From an uncultured SAR86 cluster bacterium (GTDB taxonomy: Bacteria; Pseudomonadota; Gammaproteobacteria; Magnimaribacterales; D2472): a stretch of 64,000 nt of DNA. Each line of letters opens with the position of its first letter. Within the stretch, counting starts at the first letter, position 1. The stretch covers positions 62,001 through 126,000 of the forward strand of contig CACECP010000002.1 in NCBI GenBank assembly GCA_902558095.1. Direction: 5' to 3'. A program made the position numbers and the translations under genes. This document shows positions 53,256 through 62,970 of this stretch, in pieces. The notes beneath the pieces were generated by a model, which worked only from the letters and a program-made list of their open reading frames with translations, had not been told where the DNA came from and ran no database searches.

Positions 53256-56200
53256 ATGGCTATGCTTAATGCAAATAACAAATTTATATCGGATGCTGAA
53301 TTTTTATCATCTATCGATAATCAAATAAGGTTCTTAGGTGAAGCATCTATATCAGACAATGCGAAATTAATTATTGATCTTTGCAGAAAAAATAAAAAAG
53401 ATCGAACAATGCTTGATGCTTTTCTTAGTGAATATGGATTAGATAATCAAGAAGGCGTTGCTCTGATGTGTCTTGCAGAATCTGTATTAAGAATACCTGA
53501 TAAAAAAACAAGAAATCTAATAATTAGTGAAAAACTTTCTGAGGGAAGATGGGTGGACCATCTTAATAAAGCAGACAGTCTATTTGTAAACGCATCTACA
53601 TGGGGTTTGTTATTAGCTGGTAAAGTGGTTTCAACGCCAAATGAGTGGTCAAAAAACCCTAATAACTTCTTATCAGGATTGATATCAAAATCTGGAGAAA
53701 TGCCAATTAGAAATGCAGTTTTGGCTGCCATGCAAATCCTAAGTCAAGAATTCGTAATGGGCAAAAGTTTTGAAGATATCAAAAAACTTCCTGGATTATC
53801 TAAAGAGTCATACTCTTTTGATATGTTGGGCGAGGCTGCAAGAACAAATTCACAAGCTGAAAGTTATTTTGAATCATACTTTAATGCTATTGATGAAGTT
53901 GCAAAAATTAATGATTTAAAAAACTTATCTCATGGTGTTTCAATAAAAATATCTGCGCTTCATCCAAGATACGAAACAAGAAAAATTGATCAAGTTAACT
54001 CAGAATTAATACCAAGATTAAAAGAGTTAATTCATCATGCTCATTCAAATGATGTTGAGATTACCATTGACGCTGAAGAGCAAGACAGGCTCTCTATAAG
54101 CCTTCATATCATCGAGCAGCTAGCTTTTGAAGAAAAAATAAAAGACTGGCCTGGTTTTGGAATAGCGCTTCAGGCTTATGGTAAAAGATCGTTCGATGCT
54201 TTGAATTGGCTTAATAGCACTTTAGATAAAAGAACTGGGATGCATTTAAGACTTGTAAAAGGTGCGTATTGGGATTATGAAATTAAGCATGCTCAAGTTT
54301 CAGGCTATGCTGGTTATCCAGTATTCTCAAAGAAATCCATAACAGATATTGCGTATCTTGCTTGTGCCAAAAAGATACTAGAAAACAAAAACATTTATGC
54401 TAAATTTGCAACCCATAATGCTCATACTATTTCGTCAATCAATTATCTTGGCCAAGATTGTGAGTATGAATTCCAACGTTTGTTTGGAATGGGTGAGCTT
54501 CTATATAAGAGTGCATCAGATATTTTAAAGCTAGATAAAGCTCCATCTGTATACGCGCCAATAGGAAGCTATAAAGATCTTTTGCCTTATTTAGTTAGAC
54601 GGCTTTTAGAAAATGGTGCCAATAGTTCATTTATAAATAGGCTACTTGATCCAGAAACAGATTCAGAATATTTAGCTGAAAATCCTCTCATAAGAATGAA
54701 AAATGAAAAAAAAGATATACCTCTTCCTAAAAATATTTTTGGAAAAAGATTAAACTCTAGTGGGATGGATATTTCAGAGAAACACAATCTAGATAATCTT
54801 TCAAAAAAGTTAGAAACTTTTGAAGGAAAAAAGGTGCATGCTCATTCTTTATATATGTTTAGAGATAAAGATGATAAAAAGATTGTGGATGTAAATTCCA
54901 TTTCATCGGGTGTCAATATAGGTAGTATTCAATTTGATGATATTAAGAAAATTCAAAATTCTCTTAAAAAAAATAATGATGATGAATGGTCAAAAACTGC
55001 TGTCATAAAAAGATCAACAATCTTGAACAAAGTTGCTGATTTAATAGAGAAAGATCCTTATGAATTAATTTTTTATCTTATTAACGAGGCAGGAAAAACA
55101 ATACAAAATGCAATTGATGAAATTAGAGAAGGTATTGATTTTTTGCGTTATTACTCGGAGCAGGCTAAAGAAATAATTCAAGAAAAAGACTTAGATGGGC
55201 CAACTGGAGAGGATAATAAAATTTACTATAGCCCAAAAGGAAAATTTTTATGCATAAGTCCTTGGAATTTTCCTGTTGCTATTCTTATAGGGCAAATATC
55301 TGCAGCTCTGGCATGTGGCAATAAAGTCATAATTAAACCCTCTGAACACACTTCGATACTCGGATATCTTGTAATAAAAAAATTTCATGAGAGCGGAGTT
55401 CCAATTAGCTGTCTTGAGCTTATTCTTGGAGATGGTAAATATGGTGAAGCATTAACTCAAATAAGTTCATTAGATGGGGTTGCTTTTACTGGATCGCTTC
55501 CAACAGCAAAAAAAATACAATCTAATCTTATTCAATATCAAGATCAAATAATTCATCTTATAGCCGAGACTGGCGGCATCAATACTATGCTTGTTGATTC
55601 GAGCGCACTTTTAGAGCAAGTTACAGATGATGTGGTCAGGTCCGCATTCGATAGTGCTGGTCAGAGATGCTCTGCATTGAGAATTCTTTGTATTCAGGAA
55701 GAAATATATGAAGACTTAGTTGAAATGATTAAAGGAAATATGAGTGTTCAAAAAATTGGTGATCCTAATGAGTTTGATACAGATATTGGTCCTATAATTA
55801 GTACTGAGGCTACAAAGAAACTTAATAATTATATAGAGGAATGTAAAAAAGAAGGTTTAGATGTATTTCAATCATCAGAACCATCTGAAAAAAATTATAT
55901 TTCACCTACACTGATCTCAATTAATAAAATATCAGATATCAGCAGTGAGCAATTTGGACCAATACTTCATATTCTTAAATATGCTTCAAATGATATAGAT
56001 AAATTAATTAATGATATTAATAATACCGGGTATGGACTAACTATGGGAATTCACTCAAGAATAGAATCTCAAGCTGATCATCTTGGCAAAAATTCTAAGA
56101 TAGGGAATATATATATAAATAGGGATATGGTAGGTGCGGTTGTTGGATCACAACCCTTTGGAGGTGTTGGTCTTTCTGGAAGTGGTTATAAGGCTGGTGG

Positions 56201-56303
56201 TCCAAACTATTTATTACAGTTTTTGAATGAAAAGGTTATTTCAAAAAATTCAGTTGCCTTTGGCGGAAATACAGAACTGCTTAATCTTCAAGAAGACAAA
56301 TGA
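53256..56303 (+). CDS. putA: Bifunctional proline dehydrogenase/P5C dehydrogenase
   Basis: Converts proline to glutamate in two steps with channelled P5C. The 1015-residue protein has the FAD-dependent PRODH barrel (about 150-470, with SIKISALHPRYE, LRLVKGAYWDYE, FATHNAHT and the YAPIGSYKDLLPYLVRRLLENGANSSF region). An aldehyde dehydrogenase domain follows (about 510-1000), with LCISPWNFPVAI, LIAETGGIN, catalytic Cys in SAGQRCSALRIL and GGVGLSGSGYKAGG. There is no N-terminal ribbon-helix-helix, so it is not the trifunctional self-repressing form. It overlaps the M23 peptidase gene by four bases. Confidence 0.96.
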   Translation: MAMLNANNKFISDAEFLSSIDNQIRFLGEASISDNAKLIIDLCRKNKKDRTMLDAFLSEYGLDNQEGVALMCLAESVLRIPDKKTRNLIISEKLSEGRWVDHLNKADSLFVNASTWGLLLAGKVVSTPNEWSKNPNNFLSGLISKSGEMPIRNAVLAAMQILSQEFVMGKSFEDIKKLPGLSKESYSFDMLGEAARTNSQAESYFESYFNAIDEVAKINDLKNLSHGVSIKISALHPRYETRKIDQVNSELIPRLKELIHHAHSNDVEITIDAEEQDRLSISLHIIEQLAFEEKIKDWPGFGIALQAYGKRSFDALNWLNSTLDKRTGMHLRLVKGAYWDYEIKHAQVSGYAGYPVFSKKSITDIAYLACAKKILENKNIYAKFATHNAHTISSINYLGQDCEYEFQRLFGMGELLYKSASDILKLDKAPSVYAPIGSYKDLLPYLVRRLLENGANSSFINRLLDPETDSEYLAENPLIRMKNEKKDIPLPKNIFGKRLNSSGMDISEKHNLDNLSKKLETFEGKKVHAHSLYMFRDKDDKKIVDVNSISSGVNIGSIQFDDIKKIQNSLKKNNDDEWSKTAVIKRSTILNKVADLIEKDPYELIFYLINEAGKTIQNAIDEIREGIDFLRYYSEQAKEIIQEKDLDGPTGEDNKIYYSPKGKFLCISPWNFPVAILIGQISAALACGNKVIIKPSEHTSILGYLVIKKFHESGVPISCLELILGDGKYGEALTQISSLDGVAFTGSLPTAKKIQSNLIQYQDQIIHLIAETGGINTMLVDSSALLEQVTDDVVRSAFDSAGQRCSALRILCIQEEIYEDLVEMIKGNMSVQKIGDPNEFDTDIGPIISTEATKKLNNYIEECKKEGLDVFQSSEPSEKNYISPTLISINKISDISSEQFGPILHILKYASNDIDKLINDINNTGYGLTMGIHSRIESQADHLGKNSKIGNIYINRDMVGAVVGSQPFGGVGLSGSGYKAGGPNYLLQFLNEKVISKNSVAFGGNTELLNLQEDK

Positions 56304-57535
56304 TTGGCTTCAAAAAAACTCCTGTTAAATTAGTAATAGGCATTTTTTTAATTTCTATTTTTGCTATTGTTCTTTTATATGTAGATTCAACTCAAGAAAA
56401 ACCAAAACCAATTGAGCAAATAACTATTTCTGAAGATCTTAGCATTGCGCCTCCAACATTAAAAAATAAGTTAATTCATGAGGTAAACAGAGGTGAAAGT
56501 CTTTCAATAATATTTGAAGAAAAGAAAGTGCCTCTAAATACTGCATACAAAATCTTTGATTTTGATAAAAATAATATCTTATCCAGCATCAAGCCAGGCG
56601 ATATTATGGAATTCAGTTATATTGGTGATAATTTAGAAAATATACGAATTATTAAAGACGAAACAAATTCAATACTTATTAATCTGTCTGAGAATGTCTC
56701 AATAGAAAAAATTAAGAAAGAAATACAGTCTATAAGCTCATTTAAACAAGGAGAAATAACAACCTCATTTTATAAAGATGCATTAAAAGAAGGAATACCA
56801 GATAGCATAATAATGGACTTTGCATATATTTTTGGTTGGGATATAGATTTTGTCTTTGATGTCAGAAAAGGAGATAAATTTTCTGTTGTTTTTGAAGCTG
56901 ATTATTCTGAAGGTGAAAAAATTTCAAGTGGAGATATTATATTTGCAGAATTCATAAATCAAAATAATCGTTATATTGCCCAAAGATTTTTTGATAAAGA
57001 TCAAGGTAAGCAGTACTTCAATGAAGATGGTGATAACGTAAAGAAAGCATTTTTGAGGGCGCCCTTAGATTTTGCTTATATAAGCTCTCATTTCAATCCA
57101 AATAGAATGCATCCAATACTGCATAAAATTAAAGCTCATAATGGTGTTGATTATGCAGCTAAAAGAAATACACCAGTAAAAGCATCTGGTGATGGAGTTA
57201 TATCTTTTGTTGGCTTTAAGGGGGGTTACGGAAGAACTATTGAAATAAAACATGGCGGAAATATAAAAACTTTGTATGCACATCTTGAAAAGTACAACTC
57301 AATATCTAAAGTTGGAAATAAAGTTAGGCAAGGTGAGATAATTGGCTATGTTGGTGATTCTGGTCGAGCAACAGGACCACATCTACATTTTGAATTCTGG
57401 CAGGGCAAAACAAGAACAGACCCAGTCAAAGTAAAACTCCCATCAGCAAAACCTATTAATGAAACTCAATTAAATGAGTTTAAGGAATTACTTGAAACTA
57501 ACCTCCAAAAACTAAATGAGTATAATTCTAGTTAA
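56300..57535 (+). CDS. mepM: M23 family peptidoglycan endopeptidase (MepM-like)
   Basis: Zinc metallopeptidase that cuts peptide cross-links in the cell wall. The 411-residue protein has an N-terminal membrane anchor (about 8-28) and an OapA/LysM-like region with LIHEVNRGESLSIIFEEKKVPL. A middle domain with WDIDFVFDVRKGDKFSVVFE precedes the LytM domain. Zinc ligands are in HPILHKIKAHNGVDY and GPHLHFEFW, with YAHLEKYNS between. It starts in the last four bases of putA and is followed immediately by anmK, the conserved partner. Confidence 0.93.
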   Translation: MIGFKKTPVKLVIGIFLISIFAIVLLYVDSTQEKPKPIEQITISEDLSIAPPTLKNKLIHEVNRGESLSIIFEEKKVPLNTAYKIFDFDKNNILSSIKPGDIMEFSYIGDNLENIRIIKDETNSILINLSENVSIEKIKKEIQSISSFKQGEITTSFYKDALKEGIPDSIIMDFAYIFGWDIDFVFDVRKGDKFSVVFEADYSEGEKISSGDIIFAEFINQNNRYIAQRFFDKDQGKQYFNEDGDNVKKAFLRAPLDFAYISSHFNPNRMHPILHKIKAHNGVDYAAKRNTPVKASGDGVISFVGFKGGYGRTIEIKHGGNIKTLYAHLEKYNSISKVGNKVRQGEIIGYVGDSGRATGPHLHFEFWQGKTRTDPVKVKLPSAKPINETQLNEFKELLETNLQKLNEYNSS

Positions 57536-58567
57536 ATGAGTAAATACCATATAGGAATTATGACGGGAACTAGCGCGGATGCTATCGACGGATGTATTGT
57601 GTCTTTTGAAAATGATTTTAGCTTAATTGCCTCTGATTCAATTGATCATGAGCATGGATATAAAGATAATTATGAATATTGTATTGCTCAAGGTTTAAAA
57701 GAGGTTCATCAATCAAAAAAACTTGAAAAGCTTGAGAATGATCTTAATGAAAAATCTCTAGAGCTTATAGAAAACCTTCTAAGTAAAAATAACTTATCCT
57801 ATGAGGATGTAATTGCAATTGGTTTCTCTGGACAAACAGTTTTTCATTCTAGAGAAAAAAGTTACCAAATAGGCAATCCCCAGATTATAGCGAATAACTC
57901 AAAGATAAAAGTTATTTCTGATTTTAGAAATTTTGATATAGCACAAGGAGGATCTGGTGCTCCATTAATACCTGCATTTCATAAGTATTTATTTTCAGAG
58001 AACAGAAAAGAAAAAATTATTTTTAATATTGGAGGTATTTCTAACGGCACTTACCTTAAAGGTAATGAAATATCTTTGGCCTCAGATGTTGGACCGGGAA
58101 ATTGTCTTATTGATAAGATAGCAAAAAAAGAACTTGGATTATCATTTGATAATGACGGTGATTTAGCAAGAAAAGGTGAGCTTCATCATGCCCTCTTAGA
58201 TTTGTTATCAACAACATCCGATAATATAAATTTCGGATACCCAAGAGCGGATGAAAAAACTTCATATTATCGATTATTAGAATTTGATGCTCTTTTAGAA
58301 ATGAATCCAAGTGATATATTAAGATGCTTGACTGAGCTGACTGCTGAGAAAATCAAGGATTTCTTTCATTATTGCAATCAACCGGAAGAGGTTATATTTC
58401 ACGGAGGTGGAACAAAGAACTCATTTTTGATGGAGCTTATAGGTGAAAAACTAAATAGACCAATAATAACTTCAGACAATATTATTCCATCTAAATTTGT
58501 AGAAGCTGCAGCCTTTGCTTATCTAGGTTATAAAAATAAAGGTAAGGTCTTTAATACTAGATTGTAA
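57536..58567 (+). CDS. anmK: Anhydro-N-acetylmuramic acid kinase
   Basis: Phosphorylates 1,6-anhydro-MurNAc released by lytic transglycosylases such as the MltB encoded in this window, returning it to sugar metabolism. The 343-residue protein starts YHIGIMTGTSADAIDGCIV and has GFSGQTVFHS, the SDFRNFDIAQGGSGAPLIPAFH block, and the later NIGGISNGTYL and VIFHGGGTKNSFLM. E. coli AnmK has 369 residues. The ATG directly follows the mepM stop. The last 11 bases overlap the convergent erpA. Confidence 0.95.
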   Translation: MSKYHIGIMTGTSADAIDGCIVSFENDFSLIASDSIDHEHGYKDNYEYCIAQGLKEVHQSKKLEKLENDLNEKSLELIENLLSKNNLSYEDVIAIGFSGQTVFHSREKSYQIGNPQIIANNSKIKVISDFRNFDIAQGGSGAPLIPAFHKYLFSENRKEKIIFNIGGISNGTYLKGNEISLASDVGPGNCLIDKIAKKELGLSFDNDGDLARKGELHHALLDLLSTTSDNINFGYPRADEKTSYYRLLEFDALLEMNPSDILRCLTELTAEKIKDFFHYCNQPEEVIFHGGGTKNSFLMELIGEKLNRPIITSDNIIPSKFVEAAAFAYLGYKNKGKVFNTRL

Positions 58568-58901
58568 ATGATTCCCCGCAGCCACAAGTTGTCTTAGCGT
58601 TAGGGTTATTAATTACAAACTTTGATCCTGAAAGATCTTCAATAAAATCAAGAGTTGATCCAAACAAATAAGGATATGACATCGAATCAAGTAAAACTGA
58701 AAAATTTTCAAATTCGATTACATCATCATCAAATGCAACATCTGAATCAAATTTAAAACCATATTGAAATCCAGAACAACCTCCTCCAGTTACATATACA
58801 CGAAACTTTGATCCTAAGCCATCATTAGCTTTCATCGCAGTCTTTATTCTGCTTACTGCAGTCTCAGTTAAGTTTAGAGATTTATCAGAAATTTGATTCA
58901 T
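58557..58901 (-). CDS. erpA: Iron-sulfur cluster insertion protein ErpA
   Basis: A-type carrier that delivers Fe-S clusters to target enzymes. The 114-residue protein has LTETAVSRIKTAM, the first ligand in VTGGGCSGFQYGF and the paired cysteines in TTCGCGESF. Length equals E. coli ErpA (114), and the anmK/erpA/hemL neighbourhood favours ErpA over IscA. It is two bases away from the upstream 166-residue gene. Confidence 0.94.
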   Translation of the reverse strand: MNQISDKSLNLTETAVSRIKTAMKANDGLGSKFRVYVTGGGCSGFQYGFKFDSDVAFDDDVIEFENFSVLLDSMSYPYLFGSTLDFIEDLSGSKFVINNPNAKTTCGCGESFTI

Positions 58902-58903
58902 TA

Positions 58904-59404
58904 CTATGAAATTCGTTTTACTTTTATTTTTACATTTGATGAGGTATTAATCATCCAAAAACCTCCCATATTAGCTTCTTCAATAATGATATTATTTTTT
59001 ACTCTAAAGTTATTAAGTTTAATTGATGATAAAACAGACTGAGATTCCCAAAGCTGATCATTTTCTAGTCTAAATCTGGTTTTGCCACCAACAGTCTTCG
59101 ATGAACTGGAAATAATTGACTTAAGCTGAGTTTTATTTATTTTAATGTCAGCTTCTTTCTTTTGTTTATTTGAAAGACCAAAATTAGCCTCTTCATTTGA
59201 AATGTTTTTAGAGACTGCACCAGATGCATTTTTAGACTCTATTTCTTTCAACTCATCTGAGGTTTTAGAAACGCCAGTAGTAAGATAATCATAGCAAGCT
59301 AGTCTTTTGATATCTGATTTAATAGAAGCACAATCTTCAAGTTTAACTTCAGCATTTAATTGGAAGAAACAAAACGTAAAAATTGCTAAAAAATATTTTT
59401 TCAT
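58904..59404 (-). CDS. Hypothetical exported protein with CASIKSDIKRLACYD motif
   Basis: A 166-residue protein with a signal peptide ending about LNAEVKLED. It has an N-terminal two-cysteine motif (DCASIKSDIKRLACYDYL) that recurs in VasI-like and other periplasmic proteins, a low-complexity polar linker (about 48-90), and a short strand-rich C-terminus (RFRLENDQLWESQ, VKIKVKRIS). The RLENGQxW-type segment is seen in small exported proteins of gammaproteobacteria. No function is known to me. It is probably co-transcribed with erpA. Confidence 0.65.
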   Translation of the reverse strand: MKKYFLAIFTFCFFQLNAEVKLEDCASIKSDIKRLACYDYLTTGVSKTSDELKEIESKNASGAVSKNISNEEANFGLSNKQKKEADIKINKTQLKSIISSSSKTVGGKTRFRLENDQLWESQSVLSSIKLNNFRVKNNIIIEEANMGGFWMINTSSNVKIKVKRIS

Positions 59405-59504
59405 ATCATGACATTATAAATTTAAATATCAGTATAAAATATAAATATGCCTAAATACTTTTTTTTCAAGAAATTCAAATAATCAATAAAAAATTAGTTA
59501 ATAA

Positions 59505-60017
59505 ATGGAAAAGACTTTAATTACATATTCTACGGTTGATGGACAAACAAAAAGAATATCTGAAAGGCTTGCAAAGCTTGCTACTCAAAGCCGGGTAGAT
59601 GTGCTGCCAATATCTAATCAAATTAACTTAGATAGTTATAAAACAATAATAATTGGTGCAAGCATAAGATATGGCAAATATAGGAATGAAGTCTTCAACT
59701 TTATTGAAAATAATATTCATACATTAAATGTTAAAGAGAATGCTTTCTTTTCTGTAAATGTTGTTGCTAGGAAACCTGAAAAAAGTGCTCCAGAAACAAA
59801 TCCATATTTAATAAAGTTTCTAGGTAAGATTAAATGGAAACCAAAAAATCTTGGTGTTTTTGCAGGTAAAATAGAATATCCAAAATATAAATTTATTGAT
59901 AAATATGCAATTAAATTTATTATGTGGTTAACAAAAGGTCCTACCGATACCTCAAAAACATATGAATTTACTGATTGGAATAAAGTTGGAGATTTTGCTA
60001 GAGATTTAAAGCTATGA
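59505..60017 (+). CDS. hemG: Menaquinone-dependent protoporphyrinogen IX dehydrogenase
   Basis: Flavodoxin-like enzyme that oxidises protoporphyrinogen IX to protoporphyrin IX. The 170-residue protein starts TLITYSTVDGQTKRISERLA (FMN phosphate loop) and has IIGASIRYGKYRNEVFNFI. An insertion with FSVNVVARKPEKSAPETNPY is the long loop that separates HemG from flavodoxins. KFIMWLTKGPTDTSKTYEFTDW is the typical C-terminus. The stop overlaps the hemL start, so two haem genes are coupled. Confidence 0.94.
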   Translation: MEKTLITYSTVDGQTKRISERLAKLATQSRVDVLPISNQINLDSYKTIIIGASIRYGKYRNEVFNFIENNIHTLNVKENAFFSVNVVARKPEKSAPETNPYLIKFLGKIKWKPKNLGVFAGKIEYPKYKFIDKYAIKFIMWLTKGPTDTSKTYEFTDWNKVGDFARDLKL

Positions 60018-61303
60018 ACAAAATTAATAAATCAATTGAGTTATTTAAAGAAGCTAAGTTACACATGCCCGGAGGAGTAAATTCACCAGTAAGGGCCTTT
60101 AAGAATATTAATGGTAATCCAATCTTTTTTAAGAAAGCAAAAGGTCCATACATTTTTGATGCTGATAATAATAAATATATAGATTACATAGGTTCATGGG
60201 GGCCGATGATCATGGGTCACTCTCATCCTGAAATTGTTAAATCAGTTTCAAAACAACTCCAACTTGGAACTAGCTATGGGGCTCCTACAAGCATTGAATC
60301 AACTACTGCTAAGCTAATAAAGAAGTGTATACCATCAATAAAAAAAATAAGAATGGTGAATTCTGGAACAGAAGCGACAATGAGTGCGGTAAGGCTTGCT
60401 AGAGGTTATACAAAGAGAAATAAAATAATTAAATTTGATGGTTGTTATCATGGTCATGTTGATTCGTTGCTTATAAAAGCAGGTTCTGGAGTTACCACAT
60501 TTGGCCTACCTGACTCTCCTGGAATCCCAAAAGAGCTGGCAAAACAAACACTAAGTTGTGAATTTAATAACAAAGATGAGTTTTTAAAAATTTTTAATAA
60601 GGTAAAGGGTGATCTTGCTGCAGTAATTATTGAGCCAATAGCCGGAAATATGGGATTTATACCTGCAGATAAATCTTTTTTAAAACTTATCAGAGAGAAG
60701 ACTTCTCAAAATAAATCGATATTGATTTTTGACGAAGTTATGTCAGGTTTTAGGGTTTCTCTAGGAGGAGCTCAAGAGATATATAAAATAAAGCCAGACT
60801 TAACAACTCTTGGCAAAGTAATTGGTGGAGGTCTTCCAGTTGGTGCCTTTGGTGGTCGTAAAGATATTATGGATTACCTAGCTCCAAATGGTCCTGTTTA
60901 TCAAGCTGGCACACTATCTGGAAATCCTTTAGCCATGGCAGCTGGCTCAAAGCTAATCAAATTACTAATTAAAAATAATCCATATAATGCTTTAGAAAAA
61001 AAGGCTAACAATTTATTAATTAAAATGAAGCAATTATTTTTAGAAAACGACATACCACTATCAGTTAATGCAAAAGGTGGAATGTTTGGTTTCTTTTTCT
61101 CAAAAAGTCTTCCAAAAAATCTCAATGATGTGGTTGCCACAAATGATAAATCTTTTAGTAGCTTCTTAAATAAATGTATTAGTGAAGGAATCTATTTTGC
61201 GCCATCAAAATTTGAGGCAGGTTTTATATCAACAAAACATACTAAACTTGAAATTAATCATACAATTAACGTTATTGAAAAAATATTAAAAAAGGGGATC
61301 TGA
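60014..61303 (+). CDS. hemL: Glutamate-1-semialdehyde 2,1-aminomutase
   Basis: PLP enzyme that makes 5-aminolevulinate, the first committed haem precursor, by the C5 route. The 429-residue protein has MPGGVNSPVRAFKNINGNPIF, VNSGTEATMSAVRLARGYT, LLIKAGSGVTTFG, DEVMSGFRVSLGGAQEIY and the PLP lysine in TTLGKVIGGGLPVGAFGG. Length matches E. coli HemL (426). It overlaps hemG by four bases. A hemL product implies a HemA glutamyl-tRNA reductase elsewhere. Confidence 0.97.
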   Translation: MNKINKSIELFKEAKLHMPGGVNSPVRAFKNINGNPIFFKKAKGPYIFDADNNKYIDYIGSWGPMIMGHSHPEIVKSVSKQLQLGTSYGAPTSIESTTAKLIKKCIPSIKKIRMVNSGTEATMSAVRLARGYTKRNKIIKFDGCYHGHVDSLLIKAGSGVTTFGLPDSPGIPKELAKQTLSCEFNNKDEFLKIFNKVKGDLAAVIIEPIAGNMGFIPADKSFLKLIREKTSQNKSILIFDEVMSGFRVSLGGAQEIYKIKPDLTTLGKVIGGGLPVGAFGGRKDIMDYLAPNGPVYQAGTLSGNPLAMAAGSKLIKLLIKNNPYNALEKKANNLLIKMKQLFLENDIPLSVNAKGGMFGFFFSKSLPKNLNDVVATNDKSFSSFLNKCISEGIYFAPSKFEAGFISTKHTKLEINHTINVIEKILKKGI

Positions 61304-61304
61304 A

Positions 61305-62306
61305 ATGAAATATGATATTAGTGCTCTTGGCAATGCTTTGGTTGATACTCAATACATGGTTGATCATGATTTTTTAAAAGATATTGGATTAGAGCCGGAT
61401 TCAATGACACTTGCTTCGGCAGAAGAACATGCCCCTATTATAAAAAAACTCAAAGAAATGGGTGTTGAGTCAATATCAGATTGTGGTGGCTCTGCAACTA
61501 ATTCTTTAGTGGCAGCATCCTACTATGGTTCAAACTGTCATCATGTATGCAGAGTTGCAGACGATGAAGATGGTGAAAAATACCTAGACAGTCTTCAAAA
61601 GGCCGGAGTAAAGCATATAGGTTTTAGCAAGGAAGAATCAGAGATGCCAACTGGGAAATGTCTAATTTTTGTTACTCCAGATGCAAAAAGAACAATGAGC
61701 AGTATGTTAGGAATAAGTGCTTATCTTGGACCAAAAGATATCGATTATGATGTGGTAAATAACTCAAAGATTTTTTACATTGAAGGCTATATGGTAACAA
61801 GCGATGAGAACTTTAATGCTGTTACCTCAGTCCTTAAAAGCATAAATAATAGCGAGACACTAAAAGCACTTTCTCTCTCAGATGCTGGAATAGTTCATGG
61901 TTTTAAAGAAAAATTTAAAGAAATTGAATCTTTTGGAATAGATTTAATATTTTGTAATGATGATGAGGCTGTTGCATTTTCAGGGGCTGATAATTTAGAA
62001 GATGCCATTGAGTATTACAAAAAACAATCTTATATGATTGCTATTACTAAGGGTGCTGAAGGAAGTATTGTTGTAAAAAATGGTGAAACTATTCATTCTG
62101 CTGCAGAAAAAATTACTCCTATAGATACTAATGGTGCCGGTGATATGTATGCTGGATCTTTTATGCATGCATACTTAAATAATCTACCTATATCTGATTG
62201 TGCAGCCTTTGGTAACTATGCCTCGTCTAAAGTAGTTGAAACATTTGGACCAAGATTAACATCCGAGGGATATGAACATGTTCTAAATAAATTAAAAAAA
62301 AGCTAG
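61305..62306 (+). CDS. PfkB-family carbohydrate kinase, probable adenosine kinase
   Basis: A 333-residue PfkB (ribokinase-like) kinase. It has the N-terminal GNALVDTQYMVD region, the GGSATNSLVAASYYG substrate motif and the anion-hole/catalytic motif DTNGAGDMYAGSFMHAYL. AITKGAEGSIVV lies before the catalytic block. Its nearest relatives in marine gammaproteobacteria are annotated as adenosine kinases, which would give a purine salvage role, but the sugar substrate is not certain from sequence. The start lies one base after hemL, with GGGGATC upstream. Confidence 0.83.
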   Translation: MKYDISALGNALVDTQYMVDHDFLKDIGLEPDSMTLASAEEHAPIIKKLKEMGVESISDCGGSATNSLVAASYYGSNCHHVCRVADDEDGEKYLDSLQKAGVKHIGFSKEESEMPTGKCLIFVTPDAKRTMSSMLGISAYLGPKDIDYDVVNNSKIFYIEGYMVTSDENFNAVTSVLKSINNSETLKALSLSDAGIVHGFKEKFKEIESFGIDLIFCNDDEAVAFSGADNLEDAIEYYKKQSYMIAITKGAEGSIVVKNGETIHSAAEKITPIDTNGAGDMYAGSFMHAYLNNLPISDCAAFGNYASSKVVETFGPRLTSEGYEHVLNKLKKS

Positions 62307-62361
62307 TAAATTTAGCTAGTATCTGATATTTTCTCCACCCTAAAATATTTCTTATCAAACA

Positions 62362-62943
62362 ATGGCTGTAAAAAAAGCAACAAAGAGTTCAAAAAAAACA
62401 ACAAAGAAGACTGCAACAAAAAAAGTTGTATCAAAAAAAGCACCAGTAAAAAAGAAAGCAGTTAAAAAAATTCAAGTAAAAAAATCTGTTTCAAAAACTA
62501 TAAAAAAAGCAAAAACCAATACAGTTGCTAATAATAAATCTAAAATTGCGCCATACAAGCCTAAAAAAAATGAAAAATATATGAGCGCAGCTATGAAAAG
62601 ACATTTTGTTGCTGTGTTGCTTCTATGGAAAGAGCATCTTTTAGATGAAATGCAAAAAACCTTTGATCACCTAAAAGCAAAGGGAGAAACATTTGCTGAT
62701 CCTGTTGATAGAGCATCACAAGAAGAAGAATTTGCTTTTGAATTAAGAACAAGAGATAGGGAAAGAAAACTTATAAATAAAATTTCAACTTCTATAGAAA
62801 AAATTAAACAAGATGATTATGGTTGGTGTGACTCATGTGGTGACGAAATTGGCATTAAAAGATTAGAAGCCAGGCCAACTGCAACCCACTGCATAGACTG
62901 CAAAACTCTTGACGAAATAAAAGAAAGACAGCTCAGCGGATAA
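62362..62943 (+). CDS. dksA: DksA-family zinc-finger regulator with lysine-rich tail
   Basis: RNA polymerase secondary-channel protein that acts with ppGpp. The 193-residue protein is longer than E. coli DksA (151). Residues 1-70 are a Lys/Ala/Thr-rich low-complexity tail, similar to histone-H1-like tails. The DksA coiled coil follows, with the tip acidic residues in FADPVDRASQEEEF, then the zinc finger CDSCG...CIDCK (about 156-180) and a final KTLDEIKERQ. pcnB follows, as in many gammaproteobacteria, which supports DksA rather than a minor TraR-type relative. The tail may bind nucleic acid. Confidence 0.9.
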   Translation: MAVKKATKSSKKTTKKTATKKVVSKKAPVKKKAVKKIQVKKSVSKTIKKAKTNTVANNKSKIAPYKPKKNEKYMSAAMKRHFVAVLLLWKEHLLDEMQKTFDHLKAKGETFADPVDRASQEEEFAFELRTRDRERKLINKISTSIEKIKQDDYGWCDSCGDEIGIKRLEARPTATHCIDCKTLDEIKERQLSG

Positions 62944-62970
62944 CTTTTGAATGTCTATCAAAACTAAACT

